Below, in pieces: positions 1-9,341 of a DNA stretch of 27,610 nucleotides. The notes under the pieces are model-generated. The model worked only from the letters and a program-made list of their open reading frames with translations. It did not search any database and was not told where the DNA came from. The number at the start of each line of letters is the position of its first letter. The first letter of the stretch is position 1. Made by a program: the position numbers and the translations under genes. The stretch is from Saccoglossus kowalevskii (taxonomy: Eukaryota; Hemichordata; Enteropneusta; Harrimaniidae), in assembly GCF_000003605.2 (NCBI RefSeq), contig NW_003105103.1, positions 81,198 to 108,807 on the forward strand, given 5' to 3'.

Positions 1-221
1 AAATTTGGTTGCACGACTTCCCTCTATCATATACACCCAGTGACACCGATGCCAGCTGACTGTGGTACACACCAATAACAACGATGCAGCGAGCCGCCTT
101 CTACCTCCACAATACTGTTGTCCGGTAACTATTTCCCACCTACCTACTAAACTCACCCACCAGGTCATTACATTGGCCCAATTTACCATAATTATAATGT
201 CTACATTTACTTTGTTTACAG
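1..221 (+). other. Upstream flank or 5'UTR intron of the sulfurtransferase gene
   Basis: No coding signal is seen here. The stretch ends in a pyrimidine-rich tract and AG at 220-221, one base before the ATG at 223. That is how a 3' splice site looks when a 5'UTR intron (or an intron after an upstream coding exon) sits immediately before the start codon. The real promoter is then probably left of the window. Confidence 0.45.
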
Positions 222-222
222 A

Positions 223-817
223 ATGACGAATAAAGCAAGCGATGTTCCGGTTTTTGTCAGCACCGAATGGCTCTCAGAGAAAATGAAGGATGGCGGTGGC
301 GGCGTCTGTATCGTCGATGTGTCCTGGCACATGCCCCAAGCAAACAGAGACCCAGAGGCTGAGTACAAAGATAAGCACATCTTGGGGGCGCACTTCCTCA
401 ATCTCTCAGACTGCAAAGATAAATCATCAAATTTGGAGATGATGCTCCCATCTCCAGACGATTTCGCAAAATGCGTCGGTGCATTGGGAATTGGTAATGA
501 CAGTCACGTCGTTGTCTACGATAACAATGCCAAACTTGGTATGTTCTCCGCTCCGAGGGCGTGGTACATGTTTCGTGTTTTCGGACATGATAAGATATCG
601 ATCCTGAACGGAGGATTTCCGAAGTGGGTAGCCGAGGACCGCCCGACGACATCCGAAGTGCCCGATGTTGATGCTGTTACGTACAGTCCATGTTTCAGAG
701 CAAACTTGGTTAAAGACCGTGCAGATGTCGAAAGTAATATGTCCGAGAATAGGTATACGTTGCTTGATGCACGCCCGCCTGGCAGATTCAATGGAGAAGA
801 CCCAGAGCCCGTACCAA
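223..817 (+). CDS. MPST: Sulfurtransferase coding exon 1
   Basis: The exon holds ATG plus codons 1-198 and the first base of codon 199. The open frame runs on into the intron to a TAA at 838, but homology ends at EPEPVP. A GTGAGC donor at 818 then gives a clean phase-1 join to exon 2. Confidence 0.87.
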
Positions 818-1587
818 GTGAGCATTACTTTTTATTTTAAAAAAATGAACTCAATTTCCTTCTGTATTCTGCCTGTATTGTATATTGAAATAATTTTGTT
901 CAATATTTCATCTTGATAAAATCATTAGAGATACATTTACCAATAAAATAAAACCCGTGTTTGGACACCAAATATAGCCATATTAGTCCGGGGAAATGAC
1001 AAATCTGTAATGCGCATGCGTCCCAGATTCACCTCCACGTATAGGTAACCGAAAATTAGTGTTTTTGTTATTTGATAGAACGAATATTGTTAAGTTTTCA
1101 GTTAAATTATTAACATTATTTATGATGATTCATTTTATAATGTTTTTATTACAAAAAATAATAATCTATAACATTCTCAAAAATCCACAACGTTTTTATA
1201 ATCTGTACTGTTAGAAAGAACGTAGTCCATAATGACGACTACGATGACGTTTTTAGGCGCAAAACCTGTAATTAAAACGTTTGTTTTTCTTTTCCAGATA
1301 TCAAATCAGGGCACGTTAAAGGCAGTGTTAATATTCCTTTCCCCAAGACGCTAGACGGCGACAGTAAACTATTCAAGGAACCCAACCAACTTAAAGACAT
1401 TTTCAGCGATGCGGGCATAGATTTGAGTCAGCCATTAACGGTGCTGTGTGGGACTGGCTTGACGGCATCCTTCTTGGTACTGGCGGCCTTCTCGTGTGGA
1501 AAGCTCGATGTGCCAATTTACGACGGCGCCTGGATGGAATGGTTTCTCAAATCCGACCCTGATACCATGGAAGGTGTCCCGGAGTAA
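223..1587 (+). CDS. MPST: Rhodanese-family sulfurtransferase (3-mercaptopyruvate / thiosulfate sulfurtransferase)
   Basis: This gene encodes a two-domain sulfurtransferase that moves sulfur from 3-mercaptopyruvate or thiosulfate onto a catalytic Cys and then to a thiol or cyanide, in mitochondria and cytosol. The coding exons are 223-817 and 1298-1587, joined in phase 1 (donor GTGAGC, acceptor TTTCCAG). They give 294 residues, against about 297 for vertebrate MPST. The N-terminal inactive rhodanese domain covers roughly residues 8-135 and includes HVVVYD, SAPRAW, FRVFGH and NGGFPKW. The C-terminal active domain includes DARPPGRF (Arg188), SGHVKGSVNIPF, then CGTGLT with Cys249, and VPIYDGAWMEW. 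The Gly after the catalytic Cys points to MPST rather than TST, whose loop is CRKGVT. Other positions are TST-like or unusual, so the MPST/TST assignment is less certain than the family. An AG just before the ATG means a short upstream coding exon cannot be excluded. The gene is tail to tail with ACADS. Confidence 0.9.
818..1297 (+). other. Sulfurtransferase intron
   Basis: A 480-bp intron runs from GTGAGC to TTTCCAG. It is AT-rich and holds no recognisable gene. It includes an alternating GC-rich word at 1011-1020 (TGCGCATGCG) that resembles an NRF1-type site. Confidence 0.75.
1298..1587 (+). CDS. MPST: Sulfurtransferase coding exon 2 (active-site exon)
   Basis: The acceptor tract ends TTTTCCAG at 1297. 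The exon completes codon 199 (Asn), carries SGHVKGSVNIPF and the CGTGLT loop with Cys249 at 1447-1449, and ends at TAA 1585-1587. Confidence 0.88.
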
Positions 1588-1670
1588 TCGACGAACATTC
1601 TCACAATACATCGTTCCCGTATTTAGCCTGGAATACACGTCAGGGTATATATCCCGATCAGGATACAAGT

Positions 1671-1759
1671 ACCCCAGGCCGCCTGCCAGGTAGGATAATG
1701 CTTTGTCTAGCATTATCCTACCGGACGGGCGGAACATTACAGCCTCCAGCGCCTGGGGT
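1671..1759. repeat. Fold-back (inverted) repeat downstream of the sulfurtransferase stop
   Basis: A perfect 14-bp stem (1689-1702 with 1709-1722) closes a 6-nt loop. The arms continue imperfectly through the GC-rich flanks, and an outer 9-bp pair (ACCCCAGGC at 1671-1679, GCCTGGGGT at 1751-1759) is in register. Near-identical GGATACAAGT words also flank the structure. It looks like a short fold-back or MITE relic lying in the likely 3'UTR. Confidence 0.7.
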
Positions 1760-1783
1760 GGGATACAAGTGTCCCTCGAGCAA

Positions 1784-1789
1784 AATAAA
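1784..1789 (+). promoter_or_regulatory. Candidate polyadenylation signal AATAAA
   Basis: This is the first AATAAA on the plus strand after the sulfurtransferase stop, about 200 bp downstream. It lies just beyond the 1671-1759 fold-back, so the hairpin would be part of the 3'UTR if this signal is used. A second AATAAA at 2566-2571 is an alternative. Confidence 0.4.
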
Positions 1790-2886
1790 CATATCTCGAT
1801 CTCGGTTCTGACCGCTATCAGTCGCATCCTGTAGTATTGACGCTCCTTTATGTCGTAAGTGGGTGTCAGGAATGCCGATATTATTGTGACTGCAATCAAC
1901 ATACTAGTAGTTGGTTTATTTGGACGGCTATGCTTACATCAATCCCCGGCACCTATCTACGTGATGTTGACGTCATAGACATGTCTTGTTGCTAGAGGGC
2001 GCGACTGTTGAGGTTTATTAGGATCGAACATTATGTTGAACACCGATCAATTAAAAACATTTGTTGGCGGGATTTACATCATAGGGACTAGGGAAACAGA
2101 CTTTTATTTGTACCGGTTTATACTTTTATATTGGATCGCATCTCACTAAACAGAATGAAATGTGTAAGCACTGTGTTGTGGTTCTGCACCGTGATAATAT
2201 TGTGGATCGCAGATCACGGCGAGGGCGAGTGATATGATCATGCTCATGAATGCCTTTGATGGACAACACGTTTGTTATTTAGATGTAGCACAATCGCTTT
2301 CGTCGTAAACTGCATGGTCGATTTTATTTATAATAGTCAAGTTTTTGCATAGTAATTAAATTACATATCGTTATACCTCAAGCGGCCACTCTTTGACTCT
2401 GTGTAGTAATGTTATTCCTCAGCTCCTGAGAGCGAGGTTATTTGTAGTTATGTTGGCGATCGTCGCTGTGTCTGTGGAAGTACTATGAGAGATTGCATGA
2501 TGGGAGTGAAAAGTCTTTTGATCAGTAAAATAATTTTAGAAAAGTGAAAACTAGAGTGATTGTGAAATAAATGTTGGTATTGAATATTAAATCACAGGGA
2601 GCCCAGGAACTATGATCAACTGTACGCACTTCCTATGAGCGGGGGGGGGGGTATCGGCTGGTATCTAGTGTAAGAAATAGACAAGGGATGAAGGCTCCAG
2701 CCAGCTCACATTTTTTAAACTCGGAAAAACAGACGAACAGAATTAAAAATAAAATCTATAAAACATACCAGGTTGAAGAATATTAGTTGCTCTTTCAAAT
2801 TTCGCCAAAGCCTTACCTATATTTTACCTATATCTGCAGAATAAATCAAGAAAACTACACAAATTGACCCCAATTACGAATAATTA
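1790..2886. other. Intergenic DNA without a recognised gene
   Basis: There is no ORF with family resemblance. It holds a second AATAAA at 2566-2571, an 11-G run at 2641-2651 and one TAGAGGGCGC motif at 1993-2002. The rest is AT-rich single-copy-looking sequence. Confidence 0.6.
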
Positions 2887-3072
2887 ACGGTTTGCCCGAA
2901 CGCACGACACAGTTGGAGGTGAAGAACCAATCACAAGACTGGTTACGAACCAGTTGAGCAAGGCTAACTGAGTCGTGACCTCGATGTGGTTCGTAACCAG
3001 TCTTATGATTGGTTGTTGACAAATGCTGAACAGGCCACGCCCCCAACTGTCCCGTGCGTTCGTGCAAACCGT
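2887..3072. mobile_element. Palindromic MITE-like element (about 186 bp)
   Basis: The outer 20 bases (2887-2906) match the reverse complement of 3053-3072 at 19 of 20 positions. Inner arms also pair: ACCAATCACAAGACTGGTTACGAACC on the left corresponds in inverse to GGTTCGTAACCAGTCTTATGATTGGT on the right. Nearly the whole element can therefore fold into one long hairpin. It encodes nothing credible; the open frame across it is a by-product. A target-site duplication could not be assigned firmly. Confidence 0.7.
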
Positions 3073-3179
3073 GAAATTGCACTAAAATGACCAATTGAAG
3101 ATGTACATATAAATTATCTTCGTTTTCTCTTGGGAACATCACAAACACCACAACAATGGGCTATCACGGTGAACTTGGA

Positions 3180-4010
3180 CGTTTTATCGGAAAACAAATG
3201 ATAGCATAGTGTAATCGTGTACATAACTCGTCAAATCCATTATTAAAACAAGCTTTCCAAAAAAACAAAGAAAGTAAATGGTACACTAATATAGACTCCA
3301 TTTAGAATAAAATCAACCAGTCTAGCCTGGTCGAAACAATGAAATTCTAACAGCACATATTAAAACAAATTAATACAAATATACAAACATCATTTATATC
3401 AAAATATTGGAAAAGTGAATTACATAACGACAATCGATCACAAAAAAATTGTCGGAGATTCATAATATATAGTTTTTTGCATCCACATTTGACTTGTTTA
3501 TTCTGTCATCAAGTACAACCGAAGCGTACTACTGTATCCCCCACACAATTTAATTAAATTCCGCCTCATAGACCATAACTTGAAAATTAAAACTGGCAGT
3601 CAGAAAGGAATACCCCATGATATATTATGCAACCTTTGTTACCAGAATCAAGTAGAAGATTGAAATGAGTAACACCTAATGATGTCATGCAAAAGTTATA
3701 GCCCCGATAGCAATGTATTATTTGAAATGGCAAAAAGCAAAATCCAGAATTTAAAAAAAAAAATGAAATAAGACAGCAACCCCAGTGACAATTTTTTTTC
3801 ACAGTTAAGTTTTGCATTTCGTTTTCTATCTTTTTATAGTATAATAATTAAGTTTTAATATTTTTTCATCTGTAATGTATAAGCTTGTATTTTTTTTATT
3901 TTATTTTATTTATTTATTTTTTAACCTTTTATTCTTTCTTAAACATTTGCAACCATTGCCATCCATCCGGGAATGTGTAAATGTTAATACAATTATTATT
4001 ATTTTATTAA
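3180..4010 (+). mobile_element. Degraded, 5'-truncated LINE (non-LTR retrotransposon) 3' end
   Basis: This is a broken reverse-transcriptase-element C-terminus. One frame around 3358-3480 reads ISKYWKSELHND and KNCRRFIIYSFLHPH. After a shift, a second frame around 3545-3660 reads KFRLIDHNLKIKTG, then CNLCYQNQVED. That is the cysteine-rich C-terminal module (R-x-x-x-H-x-L-x-I-x-x-G ... C-x-x-C ... ED) found after the RT domain in several LINE clades. Further down, frame remnants such as LFEMAKSKIQN persist. The 3' end is AT-rich and finishes in an (ATT)n-like run near 3992-4008. Several frameshifts and stops make it inactive. The clade cannot be assigned by eye, and the left border is approximate. 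Confidence 0.65.
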
Positions 4011-4484
4011 GGACCCCACACATTAGTGATTAGCCTTGGCTAGTTGAAGAGGTTTTTAGAGGGGTGACTCGCTAGAAGTATTCGCCGTGACTCCGGACTC
4101 TTCATTCGGGTTTATACAACACTTACATGTTACTGTCAGAAAAGTTTAATGTATTGTTTGTATTTGCACAATGTGAAAAAAAGGGTTTATTGTCAAAATA
4201 TATACGGGTGCTTGTATGAGCATTGAAACTATACAAAATTTAACTTATGTCACCAAACTGTACGTTTTGACGACTTGTGTGTGATTGTAAGATTATATTT
4301 CAGGTATACTCGAAGTGAATCTCAGCAGTTACACAGAGGTAACGCTACAATACAATACTGTCTTTTTGCTGAGGCAGTTATGGTTCACAACCATCACCAG
4401 TTCTCTTGTAGTACCTTATCTTGTATGCATGGTTCAACCATCATTGCGCCCTCTGTCGCTGGTACGAGCGGTTCGTTTGTTTGA
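4011..4484. other. Intergenic DNA without a recognised gene
   Basis: Short open frames here show no family resemblance. The stretch holds a GC-rich CAGAGGGCGC motif on the minus strand at 4446-4455. Confidence 0.5.
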
Positions 4485-4731
4485 TATAGACCACTTTCCC
4501 GGAAGTCGAAGATGAGACGTTTCGTATGCGCACGCATGCGGTTTTGTGGTGTAACCCGGGCGTGTAACGTAAACTTGCACGCGTGAATTGTAAATCTAGG
4601 TGTACCAATCGACGTCACAAAAATAAAATTCCCTTCTATCGACTATCAGTAAACTTTCAGCTATGACAGAGCAGAAGTATTTTTGCACCCCAGTTTTTGC
4701 TAATTTTGCTACAACGGGAAAGTGGTCTATT
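4485..4731. mobile_element. Short inverted-repeat element, likely MITE with TA target site
   Basis: A 16-bp perfect inverted terminal repeat (ATAGACCACTTTCCCG at 4486-4501, its reverse complement at 4715-4730) bounds about 245 bp. If the terminal TA on each side is read as the duplicated target, the element is TA-GACCACTTTCCCG...CGGGAAAGTGGTC-TA. That is the arrangement expected of Tc1/mariner-type or similar non-autonomous elements. The interior holds CpG-rich words such as GCGCACGCATGCG and no ORF of note. Confidence 0.65.
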
Positions 4732-6384
4732 AGTGCGCAATATAGTTTGGGTTAAGACAAAAATGACTCGCCATCACAGAACATATTCTTGAGAGTGTAC
4801 ATCGTTAAGTTTATGTCAGGTATACTATGATACTTCTTGATACTGACAGATGAGCAAAAACTATTTGGAGATGTTAACTTTTCATTGTTTAAAATAATTA
4901 TTTATTATAAAATATAACATTTATGTATGTAAGTTGAAAGGATGTCTAACCTCTTACAATACAGTTTGATTGAAAACTTTTTATTGCAAACAAATAACAT
5001 ACAGACCGGGATGTTTTACAAAGCACAATGGAAAGAGTCCTTTATTTTTTCATCAAAAGTAGCGTCTTCAAATAATGCAAGAGAAAAAAAAAGGATATAC
5101 AATATTTTCGAACTTCTCATGTGCATTTAAGACAATATACTACAAGAGTAACTCGATTAATTTGTTTTATAGATGTATTTGTACTTTATATTTTTTTACA
5201 TTTAATTTTTACGTGTTTTTAGACTGTGTACATATTTAAACATTCAGTACCAATGACACCTTATGCACACTATACAAATAGATAAATACATAAATAAGTG
5301 CACATTAGTGGGTCGTGACAAAATCAGTGATGATCATTATGCAATGCAATGCGTACAACGTTCATCTGTCACAAATTCAATCTGTAAATTGCGTATGAAT
5401 AAAAACAAAATATGAAATTTCTCCAAGCTGTATATTATGAGATTGTTACGAGGATACCTTAAAGTATGCACAAAGACAGTAAAGCGTGAGTCTCGCCAGA
5501 AAGTATTTACGCACCACACTACACGCAGTTACTACATACGATATCATTCAATAAAATAAACTCAATAACGGTTTGAATAAATATATTCTTATATGTAATA
5601 TTAAACAATAATGAACGACCCGCCAACCCATAATGGGCGAAAGCTCACTTTGTGCGACATATATGTACGACTCGGAGGCTGTCGCATCAGACTCATGATC
5701 GGGGAACCGTGTTGACTGGGCAGCACTAGGTTTCCATACACACATTCCCAGGCCTGCGCCCTGGAGAGACCACGAAGACTGAGCGACTCACTGGGCGCAA
5801 ACCCCGCAAACCCATCGTCTCCCGAGACGGAAAGATGCCTACTACTACTACTGTTCATAAAACAGTTTGAGGGCGCTCTATGATCCCTTCGTCGTCAGAA
5901 CAGTACTGTGCATATACGTATTCATCTATTCTTACTTTTCTAATTATTGTCTGTTCATTTTCATGATCAGAAACAAACGCCCTCTATGTTTCATTTTTCT
6001 ATTCAACAATATTATAGTTAACACATTTCTTCGCTATACTTTGTATTTGTAGTGTTTTGCGCCCCGAGTGTGGTGGTGGTTGCAGGGCACCACATTGTAC
6101 ATTCTGCGGGGAAGAGATTGGCCTCTTCGTCCAACTTGCACCGGTTCATTGCAAGTACCGTTCATTTTCTGTTGTTCATAAGACCCAATAATCGAACAAA
6201 ATACAATTAATTAACTTTTGTATACAAACATTAATGGCACAAAAACGTATGTGAATCATGAGTAGGCATTCCACACGCATTTTCTACGACTGGTACGTGT
6301 CACGTGTACTACCACCTTAGCACGACGACTGCTGTCTTTTAACATCCCACCCTGCTTACATGGACTGTATATCGAGGGTTTATA
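4732..6384. other. Intergenic DNA, mostly AT-rich, with a CpG-richer patch at about 5600-5900
   Basis: No gene is recognised. The 5600-5900 patch is richer in G+C and CpG than its surroundings and contains an 85-codon minus-strand open frame (5601-5858). It also contains a CGTCTCCCGAGACG-type dyad and, next to it, a GAGGGCGCTC motif at 5869-5878. A second related motif (ACGCCCTCTA) sits at 5977-5986. The patch could be a promoter or first exon of an unknown transcript, but nothing in the sequence proves it. Confidence 0.4.
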
Positions 6385-6386
6385 TC

Positions 6387-6419
6387 ATATGGACAGACAT
6401 CGTCACGGTCTGTCCATAT
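6387..6419. repeat. Strong hairpin (12-bp stem, 9-nt loop)
   Basis: ATATGGACAGAC at 6387-6398 is the exact reverse complement of 6408-6419, separated by nine bases. There is no U-run after it and no gene beside it, so this is described as a structure only. Confidence 0.7.
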
Positions 6420-6594
6420 AATACCCGATCAGCACAGCGCTATACGTAAGGATACCAACCAGGCAGCCGCCTAAAAGAGTTATTCAACACAGCAGATTTA
6501 ATATTTTCAGCTATGTTAGCAAACGTTAGGCCATTTTCCAGCGTAAAACATAAATTTTTCAGCCATAAGCACTCTCATATCGGTCTTCGTAACC

Positions 6595-6618
6595 CCATGG
6601 AACTATATAGTTCCATGG
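6595..6618. repeat. Perfect 24-bp palindrome centred on TATA
   Basis: CCATGGAACTAT at 6595-6606 is followed immediately by its exact reverse complement, with no spacer. It lies inside a 124-codon open frame (6513-6887) that has acceptor-like and donor-like borders but no family resemblance. Confidence 0.8.
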
Positions 6619-7563
6619 TAACCCCAAAGTCCAGGTACAAGTCTGTGGCTCGTCCCAGACTGAGTATCCAAGCTCAAAAACCAGTGTGTTTATTGCCCTT
6701 TATAAAAGTATTATGGATAGACTCTTCAGTTGTTTCTCCTGGATCATTGTTTAAAAATGTTGGTAAGACTTTACTTAGAACTAAAATTATATTTTTTGTG
6801 TCAGTGTGGTTGCAAGTGCAAACATGGCGACCCTTGTGTTGCATTGCCCATGTTTATTTCGACTATTCGTTACCATATCATAACTAGCCTAAACAACAAA
6901 TCATAAATACAGAGATTTCAGCCTCCTAACAGATGGGTGACATTTCTAACATTGAAAATTTGTTTACAATGTGATTAGAATTTGTAATTTTAAAGGTTTA
7001 TTTTAAATATTGTTTATGGAAGAGCGCCCTCTAGGGAGCAAGAGTATAATTTCTTTGTTTGTTAAACTCGAGTATACAGTGAAGTAGGTGACCCAAAACC
7101 AGATTCAAAAAAACTTTAGTAGGATTATTTTCTTTTGAACCCTTCTCTCAAATCCTCTGGTGATTATCACGTTTTCTTTGATCAACAACTCACCCTGCAG
7201 AATCACGTTAAGATATAACCTAACTATTGAATCTATTTCCTGATTTAGTGCATCTACACAAGTACTGTGCGAGAGCGTGTAAACTGAGACTGTACATTTC
7301 TGAAATGAACATATAACTGATATAAACAAGGGATACTTCATGCGTGTCTGTACTTCCCCTTTCAAAAATTTGACACGGATTTTCCATATCTAACCACCAG
7401 CTCATTCAGGTTTGGTCAGGTCTCTCGATATCGATGGTGCACGAGTTTATCTCTCTTTAGACATGTGTACTAATGTTTTTTGACAGTTTATTAAAATCGT
7501 CCACGTATTTGCTGTATTTATAATGGCGATCAGCTTATTTCGGCAAATAGTGGAATAACAGAT
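6619..7563. other. Intergenic DNA without a recognised gene
   Basis: No coding resemblance is seen on either strand. One GCGCCCTCTA (minus-strand TAGAGGGCGC) motif lies at 7024-7033. Confidence 0.5.
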
Positions 7564-7763
7564 AATGTTTCAAATTACACATGTTGAAAAGACTCCTTAG
7601 AATGTTACAAATGACACATTGACAGGACTCCTTAGAATGTTACAAAAACACATTGACAGGACTCCCTGGAATGTTACACATAACACATGTTGACAGAACT
7701 CCCTAGAATGTTACAAATAACACGTTGACAGGAATTCCTAGAATGTTTCAAATAACACGTTAT
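7564..7763 (+). repeat. Minisatellite, period 34-37 bp, about 5.5 copies
   Basis: Units start at AATGTT(A/T)CAAA near 7564, 7601, 7635, 7670, 7707 and 7742. Each continues through a core close to ACACATTGACAGGACTCC, then CTAG. Copies differ by a few substitutions and small indels, so the array is old or slowly evolving. Confidence 0.85.
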
Positions 7764-9179
7764 TCTGAAAGGACATTGTCTGAATCGCATGGTTTTTGAC
7801 ACTTGAGGTAAACATACTTCCCCACGAACCTGTGCAGGATTACACAAAGACTATGGTAAAATTCATAGATCTGATTGTAGGCACCTCTACATAATACACC
7901 CAGTTGTCAAAACTAGTTGGTCAAGCTATTTGGTCAAACTACATGTATTTAGCATGCATTTAATGTACATGCTCGACTCGTACATCCATTACTTTAATGT
8001 GTGGCATTAGGCCTCCGCCTTTAATATGGATCAGTCTGCGTAAAATATTGAAATCATTGTTTTGACTTGATGTCTTACCAGTTCACAGTTCTTCTCCAAA
8101 ATACCTTCTTTTTTATGTTTTCAAACCTGTGATGGTTGAAAATCAATGTTATCGTAATATTACTGAAAACGCATCTTGCATTGTGCACACAAATATTACT
8201 GTGCATTTCACAGTGGCCGTGTTTCACAGCTGTGTAGTATAGTGAAACGAATTAATAGTTTTGATTGAACTAATTAGTTTGTTGGTCTTCCAGCACTCAA
8301 TTAACCGATCATAAAAAGTCGGCTCACATTTTGACCGGAAGAAAATCTTCTACTGTAGACTTATCTATTTCATCTGTTATGCAGCTATGATAAGCATTGA
8401 TTGGACAATGCATTGAAAAAAAAATATCTAGTATTTTCTAAGAGGAGACACTTAAATTTACGTACATTTGTATATGGAATCTGCCAAGGTTCATTTGTGA
8501 GCTGATGACTGAATAAAAGTACCTTTGCTTGCAAAGATGTAATGAATATAATAAATTGACATACAAATCTGAAAAAAAAAATAATTTATTCATAGTGTAC
8601 TCTAACTTATATACATACAAGTTTTGTATTCATTCGAAATGAACTAATAGTGAATCCCTCAAAGCCCTTTTACTTCCAATAATTACCATCTTGTGTCCAA
8701 CCATTTTAGAACAACATGAACATTTGATGTTGCAACAACATGCACAGAACACCATGGAAACCAACAACATGCACAGAACATTTGATGTTTTCTCTCAGAC
8801 TGCATAAGGGGATATATATTCAACATTAGTAGTTGTTTCTGACAAGCACTTTAGTTATGGAAACTGTGATCTGTTGCAAATTCTGCAATAAATTTGTTAC
8901 TTAGACAGCAGTAACTGTACAAGCCAGTGACAGTGTGAGGTAATTGACATTGTGTCTACAAGTCATAAATGAGAAATTTCCCAGAAGTAGGAGACCATTT
9001 CACAATTGCATTTTTTGTGCTCAACTTATAAATTAAGACAGTTGTTTTGTTGCAAAGCTATAGAATATGAAAACGAAACCAGTGATGATGAAGCTGTGAC
9101 AACTCTTCATCACATCAATACTCTTTTAAAAATTTCATCCAAAAATATCTTATTTACGTGTAAGTCTCAAATAAAATCA
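7764..9179. other. Intergenic DNA and probable ACADS 3'UTR
   Basis: The right-hand part should contain the 3'UTR of the minus-strand ACADS gene, whose stop is at 9180-9182. A minus-strand AATAAA (TTTATT at 8585-8590) is one possible poly(A) signal, but it is about 590 bp away. A short tandem duplication built on ACAACATGCACAGAAC lies at about 8730-8779. No other gene is seen. Confidence 0.45.
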
Positions 9180-9341
9180 CTAATGTATCAGTTGTTGGAA
9201 CTGTTTAATCAACTGTCCAGCAATGACCAGTCTTTGTATTTCGCTTGTTCCTTCATAAATCTCTGTTATCCTAGCATCTCTGTAATGGCGTTCAGCTGGC
9301 ATCTCTGTCACATATCCCATACCACCTAGCACTTGAATAGC
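9180..9341 (-). CDS. ACADS: ACADS exon 10 (catalytic Glu and stop)
   Basis: The exon reads [20 protein letters not shown], then [18 protein letters not shown], then a variable tail and TAG (complement at 9180-9182). Glu394 in IYEG is the catalytic base position of the short-chain enzyme. Confidence 0.96.
   Translation of the reverse strand, partial: AIQVLGGMGYVTEMPAERHYRDARITEIYEGTSEIQRLVIAGQLIKQFQQLIH

Noticed and set aside
427-825. 132-codon minus-strand open frame and other antisense frames across 398-825
   Set aside because: These are shadows of the sulfurtransferase exon, whose plus-strand frame has clear homology along its full length.
818-840. Extension of sulfurtransferase exon 1 to the TAA at 838
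   Set aside because: Homology stops at EPEPVP, a GTGAGC donor is at 818, and exon 2 supplies the missing active-site domain in the matching phase.
1435-1902. 155-codon minus-strand open frame
   Set aside because: It is antisense to the sulfurtransferase active-site exon and continues through the fold-back repeat; no family resemblance and no splice or start context.
2855-3151. 98-codon minus-strand open frame
   Set aside because: It spans the palindromic element 2887-3072; reading both arms of an inverted repeat as protein is an artefact.
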